Positions 31,778 to 39,563 of a stretch of DNA of 39,563 nt are shown one piece after another. The position numbers and the translations under genes are program-made. The DNA lies in contig JAQGAU010000117.1 of the NCBI GenBank assembly GCA_034698045.1, positions 1-39,563 on the forward strand. The letters are read 5' to 3'. Source of the DNA: Paramacrobiotus richtersi (lineage: Eukaryota; Tardigrada; Eutardigrada; Parachela; Macrobiotidae). Every line of letters begins with the position of its first letter. Position 1 is the first letter of the stretch. The notes below the pieces were generated by a model, which did no database searches, had not been told where the DNA came from, and was given only the letters and a program-made list of their open reading frames with translations.

Positions 31778-33050
31778 AAACGGATCAAAAGCGTTGCGAT
31801 CAATCTCCCACTGTTCCGCGACGGGGGCCGGCTCCGATTGGGACCCCATGGCCGCCTCATCTCCGACCTTCAGGGTTGGACTCTCCGGTGGCATATCCTC
31901 AAAAAACACATGCCTAGGCACGCTACTCGCCAACCAGATGTCAACACGGTGCATTCTAACCATGTGCTCGTCATTGCTGGCCGTCAAGGTAACGTCTTCT
32001 TTCATTCTGATCAAGATAAACAGTAAAGAATTCAACAATAGACATAATAATAGTTCGGTAACAGATTGTTACAGCAAACTAAATTAACTAATCATATAAC
32101 GAGCATAACAAACAACTCGAAAGAGGGAAATTTAGTAACAAAAATCATCCACAAGATAGCGCAAAAAGAATTTAATACCGCAATATCGAAAAAAAAGACA
32201 TTTAAATGCTTCGAAATAATCGAAAAAATACTATTAAAAAATCTGACAATAATAAGGAATAATGTTAAAAGGGATAAAAATACCGTAATTTTCCTCGACA
32301 GCCCAAAAATAAGAGACTTTACAGACAAATCAGCCTTGACTTCTTTGCTGAACGTCTCCACGGCCATGGCATCGTCTTCCCCTTCCGGGGCGCAGGAAAT
32401 GAACGTCTCGGACGCTGCAGACGCACCAGGCGAACGGAAGGATTCGTGAGCCTCGTAGATGATGTTCTCCTCCACCACCTCGTTCTCCTCAACGGACGGT
32501 GGCTCCGGGACCGATTCCACCGGCAAGACATCTTCCACAGGCGCCTGATTGACGGAATACGGGCTCACATCGCTGCCCGACTCGTTGCCAGCTCGACTAA
32601 CCTGTAAACAAACGCACATCGGACATTTCAGAAATTTACCAGAAACTACAGCATTAAAATATACGAAAAACATCAAACCGAAAACAACAACATTACTCTT
32701 AAAAACAAACGTACCAATAATGAATCAAAAATCTAACATTATCGGAGAGAAAATGCGGCAAACATTCACAAATCTCCATCAAATTCCATTTAAATAATTG
32801 TTGAAGTTCATTTAAAAAAACAAATTTGTCAAGACTGTTTTCTGGTGCATTTTCTTGGCACGACCTACGACATCGTTCGCCGAGTTGTCCACGGACGGCA
32901 GCACGACATGTACACTGGCGCCAGGCTGAACAATCGGGGATTCGGGATGGATTTTTTCCAGGGCGGCGCGACACGAGCCGGTGCGGGCGGAGCCAAGTTG
33001 ACCGCCAAGAAATACGTATACGGTGTTGCTCTGGTCACATATACGCGCTA
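31778..33050 (-). CDS. Three GC-rich exon candidates of an unknown minus-strand gene
   Basis: Exon candidates lie at about 33050-32815, 32601-32323 and 32006-31778. The first reads SNTVYVFLGGQLGSARTGSC, HPESPIVQPGASVHVVLPSV and NDVVGRAKKMHQKTV after an acceptor-like CTTCAAAATTTAATAG. The second is 93 codons bounded by TTGTTTACAG and TCT|GTAAAG, strongly acidic (VEDVLPVESVPEPPSVEENE). The third is bounded by CTTGATCAG and TTT|GTAAGG (HRVDIWLASSVPRHVFFEDM). The GC-rich/A-T-rich switches coincide with these splice sites, which favours the minus strand. Against it, the phases do not chain perfectly between exons 2 and 3. The plus strand is also open at 32845-33054 (GARLNNRGFGMDFFQGGATR, GGAKLTAKKYVYGVALVTYT), which looks protein-like too. 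No family recognised on either strand. Confidence 0.4.
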
Positions 33051-34260
33051 TTAAATTTTGAAGGACCCGCAAAATTTGCTACCGTGCAACTCAAATATCA
33101 AACCAAGGGTTGCAGCACATTACCCGATTACTACAGCGCATCGCTAGAACGCACGACTGTCGCGGAAGTACCGTTTGCTTGGCGTATCCGGCTTACGCTG
33201 CGTAACTGTACGGCCTGCAAGCAGCCAGCCCAGCATTAGTGACTTACGCTGTTTCCGGATATACTGTACTCGTATACGCACACGCATACAGTAACGCCCT
33301 ACCGTCGACTAACGTCTATATTCATTTCCATTTGTTCTAGCGTCCAAATCAGCCTGCTGTAAAGAGCTCCTAGAAGACTGTGTGTTTCTATATGACCGCT
33401 TTCATTATGAGATCATCCTTGTTCTTTAGATCCACACTGCCCAGCTCGTACCTGGGTCAGATAGTAAAGCACATTACGCGCTTGAACCGCTTCCGGACCG
33501 TTATCCCTGTAGCTAAGTATCAAATCCTGGATCCGCTAGAAACGTTGGCCAAAAAAAGTCTCCCAGCAGCGAGGAGGTATCTGCGATTCTGCGGCCGTTA
33601 TCTCACTTCTCCGCGATATGCCTGTCTGCAGCTCCAAAGTTCTGGAGGAACGTGTATTGAGAAGCCGCATAATAAATTCGAATTGACTAGAAATTGTCAG
33701 TAAATCAAACACTAATCACAGCTGGCATTGGTATAGTGTTACACGAACTGCGCAAAACTATCCCAGAGAGACGAAAGGTCATCGTGTACAATCGAGCGGA
33801 CAAATAAACAATGTACACGAAATTTCTAGGTTCGGGGCTTTTGATCGCTGTCTGAACTTTGCGACAGGCGGGTCACTATACAGTCCGTTTACATATTTTT
33901 GGAGTCTTTGGAGCAAGCTGCTTGGCAGTGCACGTGCTCCAAAGACGCCGGAGATTCACCGCGAAACAGATCGAGATTGCATGGGTAGAAAACAATGCGG
34001 ACATTTCCGGCACTGCTAACACGAAATTGCCTGTAGAAGGATCCCATCGACCCGGTCAAACAGGTAAATGTCCACCTATTCACTCCCAAGCATGTTTCTA
34101 ACATTCATACAACATCAGGTTCTTTAGGAAGCAGTGGGTAACGGGAGTACTGGGGAGGTCTAAATGACGGTCGTGTACATGTTTCTAAGCGAATTTGATA
34201 AACTTGCGGGTGGGAATTAACCGTCACTACTGACTAGTCATAATAAACGCAGCAAAAACC
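33051..34260. other. Stretch without a supported gene
   Basis: A plus-strand frame at 33380-33703 (107 codons, starting at a TGTG context) and one at 33859-34101 are open but have no domain, splice context or compositional support. Confidence 0.35.
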
Positions 34261-34514
34261 ATAGTGTGGTGGCTATCAATGTTGCCGCATCATTGATACT
34301 CTGAGGATAGGCGTTTATTTGAGAGGTCCTGTAAGGAAAAAACATGATTTTTATGTTTTTTAACGATGCATATATTTGTGTTACAGATTTCATTTGCCGG
34401 TGGTCCTGCCAAAGAAAATATTACTTATTTCTAGCTGTAGTATAGCACAACTGGCTTTGTTGTTCTTGCGTTGTTGGCTAACAGAATTGTAAACATTTTT
34501 TACGTTATTCGCAG

Positions 34515-34583
34515 TACGTGTCACCGACCGCAACATGTGCGCTATTGATGATTTATCGTTGCTGAATAATTTATCAGGAAAAA
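34515..34583 (+). repeat. Repeat block pair member, left copy
   Basis: CACCGACCGCAACATGTG, then GATTTATCGTTGCT and AATTTATCA, match 37638-37703 (CACCGATCGCAACATGTG, GATTTATCGTTAGT). Each lies about 80-125 bases downstream of a tRNA-Val-like head. Confidence 0.7.
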
Positions 34584-35955
34584 AGATTTAGCGAAGGTAT
34601 ATGTACCGTGCAGCGACAAAACCAGGCAGCAAATGCCAAATGTTTTGATAGTAAAATCCCAGACGTAAGGAAACAGTGTATTGTCCTTTAAATTCAAACA
34701 AGTACAATGGAAATGGTAGATGTTTTTCGTTTTGCGTTAGTGTGTGATTGTGTAATACTAAATTTTGTATCACGTACCAGTGTACAGTGGAGAAAACAAA
34801 TTAAACTAGGCATTGAATAATTACAGAGTAGTTAGAAATAAACCAGTAGTATTTGTCATTTATTAGCAAAATGCAGTGAATTTATGTTGAATATCCGATT
34901 ACATTGCGAAATCTGTAGGAAATGATAAATGAATCAGAACGCGGTATATTCGGATTTTGAAAGAAAACCGTCGAATAACACACATCGGCGGAAATATCGC
35001 GATCGTGGAGAAAGAGCGTAGAGTAGCGGCTTTATTGAACTGGGTATACTGACGTCAGTGTGGGAATTATCCCAAGTTCGCGTCCTTATGCTGATATTTT
35101 TCTATATTTTTGGCTTCGAAGAAATTCAGTTTTCGTTCGATAACGGTATCGAAAATGTTGCTTATATGCGATCTTTCCGGCTTATATACGTGCATAGGGT
35201 GAAAATGTGTAGTGTAGTGGCACGAAACAGTATTGTCCATGCACAAGCCGGCATTTAAGTATTAAAGCATTACAACGATGTAAATTTCTAATAATTTTTT
35301 TATGCGGATTTCAATTTTTAAAATAAATGCCAGGAATAAAGCAAATAAGAAAGGTTTAAAATAAAACAATGCCTGCAGAAGCTGACTAGAACGCGTTCCA
35401 TTTGTTCAAATGTGCAACAGAACGCTGGAAATGTTTACGACTAAGCAACACTATAAGGGGATGGGAACAAAATTTAATGATGAAACAGAACATTCTGCCG
35501 TTGGTGGTGTTAGACCTATATATGCGATATTGCATACGTATACCGGCTCGAAATAATAAATAAAAGTGACTGCATAATAAGACGATATTTCGATAACACT
35601 TTCATTCACATCTAAACATCAACAATATGTGACTGCTGACCACAACTGACCGTCGCTGACAATGTACATGCTCGTTTATATCGTACCTGTACATACTTAA
35701 CAATATCATTATATGCTTATATGACACTCGCTATGCTCATTAGTAAACAATATTATAAATCCGGGGAAAGGTAGCCTAGCCATGGATAAGAACCAGAGGC
35801 ACTGGCTCCGTAATGTCTACTTTAAGACGCGAGGGTTTTTAAATATAATGCGATATTCCAGATCTATTCTGGGTTGTGGCGCTGGAGGGTTGTTTTCGGG
35901 ATAATATAATATTTTGCCAGCAAAATAGCAAATACATAGATGGTGTTATGTAACG

Positions 35956-36200
35956 GACTGGGTGTCACCTTTGTCTGGAGCTGGCCAACTTAGGTAAACA
36001 TCACCCGGCCTCATTTCGGAGAATGGGGAAACATCAAACGTACGCGTGTGTCTGTTGCTGAGGTTTTCCGAGAGTCGAGATTTGGGTTGTGATCCAGAGG
36101 AAGGTGTTTCTTCCGCTAACAACTGTGCACTGGAACTGGGCTTGGGTGAACCTTAACTTGCCTATAGCTAAAAGATAAAAACAACAGATTTGTAATTTTT
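35956..36200 (+). repeat. Duplicated block, left copy
   Basis: Matches 38891-39110: GGGTGTC.CCTT.GTCTGGAG, ATTTCG.AGAA.GGGGAAACA, GATCCAGAGGAAG. On the minus strand the related peptide of the right copy is interrupted here by TAG. Confidence 0.8.
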
Positions 36201-37637
36201 AGGAAAATAGCCAATGGTGGAATTAATGCTGACTGTAAACATAAATTCCGAAAAGAAATGCAACAGATTATGCTTAAATATATGTCGTCGCCCGTGCAGT
36301 AGGCCGGTATGGGATTCGGTCCACTGAAATGCTTCAATCGTACTCACGAGCAATAATCATAGTGTACAGGGCACACTACTCGTACATATTGCTGCCTTCA
36401 TCAAAACTGTTTTTTTACTTTCCATTTATGTTCAACCTGGAATATGGCAAGCATACTAATTCTTCAGATACAGGTCACGACATGAACTGGTCTGGAAAGG
36501 TTTGTTTTGCTCCCTGTACTTTCTTAAGCCTGAAATATTAAAGTTATGTTTGAACGTACACTGCCCGCCTGAGGAATTCTGCTAAACATCATTTGGGGGT
36601 CGGGCGTGGCGCAGTATGCCATTAGCGTTGCCACTCCGCATGATCTATGGCAACATTCCTGGGTCAGGCTCTCAGTGACATCCGCACTTGAACTCGTGCT
36701 TCCATCGGATCCTGTATCGGAAAGGGCAAAACTTGTAGAAACTCACTGCAAACAATTTTTACTGCAAAACACGCTTCCGTCTCTATATTTGCTTGCTAAC
36801 AGTAAGCCGCGTTTTGTATTTTCCTCGACAAAGGAGCCTCAAGGTATTCGCCAATCCGTTGCCGCAGTATTTTCGATCAGCCGAGGCGGGGGCATACAGA
36901 TACTGCGACGACAGAATGATCAAGAGAAAATGCAAATGTTGTACATCATGCAGATCATCGTAGTGTAGTGGCTTCTGTGTGTTCTCCCGAAGAGTTACAG
37001 ATGTGTGTACTAGGCAGTAATATGTGAATATGATAATAAAAATGTTTTTTCTGTTTTTGCACATCGATGCAGTTCTAGTGTACATAATCGTCTACGGTAT
37101 TATGCTAACGCTGTTAACGAATCTTTCGCTAGAAGACTGAACAGATTTTGAACGGGCAGTATAAATCAAAAACGGATCACAGCTACTATCGTTTAACTTT
37201 TTTTCACAACCGTGTGTACAGGAAAACTTACTGCACCTGTAATTATAATTTACCCCAAAATTTAGGATATGGAACGTAGGAAAAACCGTAGTGCAGTAGC
37301 TTAAACAGACTTCGGTATTGGAAAGCTACATTTCTGTCGCTATAAAAGTGTAAGCTTGAAGCTGGCAGACAAATCTTGCATGCAAGAAAAAAACATGGTT
37401 TTACTTTTTCTTCACGATTGGTATTTTTATTTATATATATAGCAGCGACCGTCGTTATCTCGGATCGTTAGAACTTCATTAGTTTAAATTGTCAGCGGCC
37501 CCGTCAGATATTTAACCGTGGTGTAGTGCCACTGAACAGAAATCCGCAATCATTGACTTTGCCGTTAATGCGCTGCAAGCTAATAAATTTGACAATTTTT
37601 TTCTCGTTTCAAAGTTATTTGAAGTACCGTATGTATG

Positions 37638-37703
37638 TATCACCGATCGCAACATGTGAAATATAGACGATTTATCGTTAGTAAACAATTTAACAAGAAA
37701 ATG
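37638..37703 (+). repeat. Repeat block pair member, right copy
   Basis: Partner of 34515-34583, in the same orientation and 3.1 kb further right. Confidence 0.7.
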
Positions 37704-38713
37704 AAATATTACTGGTAGTCAGACTCATGTCATCGATCTTTGCCGCTGATGTACTTCGACTGGAAAGCGTAGTGCAGTGGCACAAACTGCTTTATTGTTG
37801 CTTCGTATTTTCCGATGCCACACTATAATTACAACCATGTAAATTTCGATTCTTTTTCCGTACATTTCGAATACCACATGTATAAAATAAAACGAATAAC
37901 AGTTAAAGTTAAACAGATGAATCAAATTAAATAAACCAAAAGAATAAAAAAAGCAATTACAACAATTACGCAATTATTAGTTGTATTTTTACAGTAGACT
38001 TACTTGTTAGTCGAACTGCACGCGAAAACTGGTCTGACTGCAAAACGAAAGTGAAAAATGTAAAAATTAATAATCTACGGTTCAGAGGAAATAAATGAGC
38101 AATTATAATATACGGGACAATGAACTGGGTGATTAACTGAGAATTACAGAAAAAAGATGTAGCTAAACATGAGATCAGTGCTAGCTAAACATAAGATCTG
38201 TGCATGTTTCTGATTATGTATTTAAATCAATACTCGAAGTTTGCTAATTTGCTTGCTTCTTTGCGGGGATTTTCGGTTAAGCCATTGGAACACAAATATT
38301 TTCTAACAGTTTCTACGTAAAAATTCTAACAAGTAAAGAAACTGGTCGAGAAAGCAACATCGAGGCATTTTTTCTCGGACCTGGAGTAAGACTGCTTGGG
38401 TTTCTCTTCCAGTAATTCGTTTGGAAAACGTTAACATTGTGCATTGCACTGGTGTGCATGTTCATGCTAATAATGACTATGGTCGTAGTGTAGCGGCTTT
38501 CTTATTGTTCTCCATCGAATGATTGTACCAATGAAATACCATACGTACTACATTAATAATTGGCAACAAGTTAGCGTGCTGTCCGCTTTTTGCATATCGA
38601 TACACTTATAACATAAACTCTTCCTGTTCTTAATTATTTTGCAATTCTCATATGTTCTACAACTTATACCAGGCTACCAGCTGTACTTGTTTGTTTGTTT
38701 TAGTATTACCTTA

Positions 38714-39121
38714 TTACAGAAGCCGTCTGTGATCAGAATTTACTGTGACGAACACAGTAACGTTTTCACGATTATTGTGATATTGTAAATCCTGTGCCTT
38801 CGTCTTCGTTACTCTGGCAGGACAAAATGTGCTAATTTTATGTACGGTGACGTGGAGAATGCAGCCCATTCGCGCCATTTCTGCCGGAAAGGATTGGGTG
38901 TCGCCTTCGTCTGGAGGGCAAGCTTTGGTAAACTGCACCCGGCACCATTTCGAAGAACGGGGAAACAGAAAGGGTGTCTCTATTGTTGAGGATCTGAGAC
39001 AATTTAGATTTGGATTGCAATCCAGAGGAAGACATTTTTTTCGGTAGCAAGTGTCCACGGGAACCGGTAAACCATAACTAGCGGAAAAACAATACCCTTG
39101 TAATACAATTAAATACTTCAC
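38714..39121 (-). other. Cysteine-rich open frame in the right copy of the duplicated block
   Basis: A 135-codon frame starts at an ATG (39121) and contains PVPVDTCYRKKCLPLDCNPN, LNCLRSS and SKWCRVQFTKACPPDEGD. The left copy at 35956-36200 encodes the matching PVPVHSC, then a stop, then RKKHLPLDHNPNL, so the frame is related but two Cys are His there. The N-terminus (MKYLIVLQGYCFSA) is only weakly signal-peptide-like. The plus strand of the same block is also partly open in both copies (RFGL.SRGR.FFR), so coding status is uncertain. Confidence 0.3.
38891..39110 (+). repeat. Duplicated block, right copy
   Basis: Partner of 35956-36200, diverged by many substitutions, mostly transitions, and short indels. 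Confidence 0.8.
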
Positions 39122-39563
39122 TAAAATCCACTCTGAAAAGCATTTCAGGCCGAGTGTAATAATAAATTACAAAAACAAATATTATGCTAAAATGGTCTCA
39201 TACGCGACGTGGGAATTGTCCATGATCGAAAGGTGCATCATAAGGAACCCAGGAAAAACCGTAGTGTGGTGGCTATATCAGCATAGCGCAATTCGAAGCT
39301 ATATCAGACATGTTAAAGTTAAGGGGAGATTCTGTGTATTGTCATAAGTATTAGCGAAATCACAACAGCCGAGCATCTGTAAGCTATTTACTAGCCTTCG
39401 TTGTTGTTTATAATGACCAGAACGTCGATAAACGTTGTCCAGAAATCCGTTTGTGCGCGCAACGTCCGGCTGTTGCACAACAGCGCCAAAAAGTTTAAAC
39501 ACATTTCCTTCTCAAATAATTCAGCGGTTCATCCAAACTTCTTTATGCTTATATCAAAAAATG

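Larger units (their letters stand above)
34261..39280 (+). repeat. Field of tRNA-Val-like 5'-half repeats, all in plus orientation
   Basis: A motif close to CCGTAGTGTAGTGGCTAT recurs at 34261, 34437, 35017, 35207, 36959, 37287, 37517, 37768, 38484 and 39260 (first base, approximate), with a weaker copy at 36358. It matches the 5' half of eukaryotic tRNA-Val (CCGTAGTGTAGTGGTTATCA) including the pol III A box. The 34261 copy extends to CTATCAATGTTGCC against tRNA TTATCACGTTCGCC. No clear B box, anticodon arm or acceptor stem follows. Several copies share an upstream AAAAACC and, for 34261 and 39260, a GTGGGAATT about 45-50 bases earlier. Downstream sequence is shared by some pairs (ATTACAAC.ATGTAAATTTC after 35207 and 37768). 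The best reading is a decayed tRNA-derived repeat (SINE-like or satellite). I see no gene in this region other than the weak frames noted. Confidence 0.6.

Noticed and set aside
32066-32449. 127-codon plus-strand frame starting at ATG
   Set aside because: Mostly Lys/Asn/Ile-rich translation of A/T-rich intron-like DNA, crossing a GC switch that coincides with minus-strand splice sites.
34261-34340. Complete tRNA-Val gene
   Set aside because: Only the 5' half matches; there is no anticodon arm, T arm or acceptor-stem pairing.
36606-36968. 120-codon plus-strand frame
   Set aside because: No ATG near the start, no domain, and it lies in the repeat field; possibly chance. The start also resembles a pol III A box (TGGCGCAGTATG) but has no tRNA fold.

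Overview
The window reads as nuclear DNA of an invertebrate animal. Coding stretches are short and broken by GT-AG introns with pyrimidine-rich acceptors. Long A/T-rich non-coding DNA separates them, and there are decayed non-LTR retrotransposons, a Pif1/Helitron-type helicase relic, palindromes and many duplicated blocks. There is no operon structure and no bacterial ribosome-binding-site pattern. The lineage cannot be fixed from sequence alone. The repeated F-box family recalls lineage-specific expansions in tardigrades, but that is a low-confidence impression.

Layout. 1-930 is an 8-bp-unit minisatellite with a 240-bp higher-order repeat. 931-2956 (minus) holds an F-box-type gene (A1), with a first exon and a TATA box, followed by a second family member (B1) that is cut off by the minisatellite. 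4033-5370 is a 5'-truncated LINE. 5371-9411 is mostly non-coding with dispersed repeats. 10033-10660 is a helicase relic, followed at 10722-11561 by an Ulp1-like peptidase relic whose catalytic Cys is Ser. 12489-14402 carries a MITE-like inverted repeat, nested palindromes and tandem duplications. 14650-15896 is an RPA1-like gene with phase-matched introns and at least one frameshift. 16898-18018 is a degenerate duplicated coding block. 18079-20835 (minus) is a second A-B F-box pair. 21890-22791 is a second, different reverse transcriptase. 25956-28361 contains coiled-coil exons with an internal exon+intron duplication. 29763-31285 is a decayed DEAD-box helicase with preserved intron phases, followed by a duplicated intron block. 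31778-33050 has GC-rich exon candidates, best on the minus strand. 34261-39280 is a non-coding region holding about ten same-orientation copies of a motif resembling the 5' half of tRNA-Val, mixed with larger duplicated blocks.

Most genes here are damaged: truncated, frameshifted or carrying stops. The consistent theme is a repeat-driven accessory region in which gene pairs, exons and introns have been copied and then decayed. The most interesting points are the two A-B F-box pairs with related breaks near the A-module C-terminus and a possible A-to-B splice, the Cys-to-Ser Ulp1-like protein beside a helicase relic, the RPA1-like and DEAD-box relics that keep intron phase, and the tRNA-Val-like repeat field at the right end.
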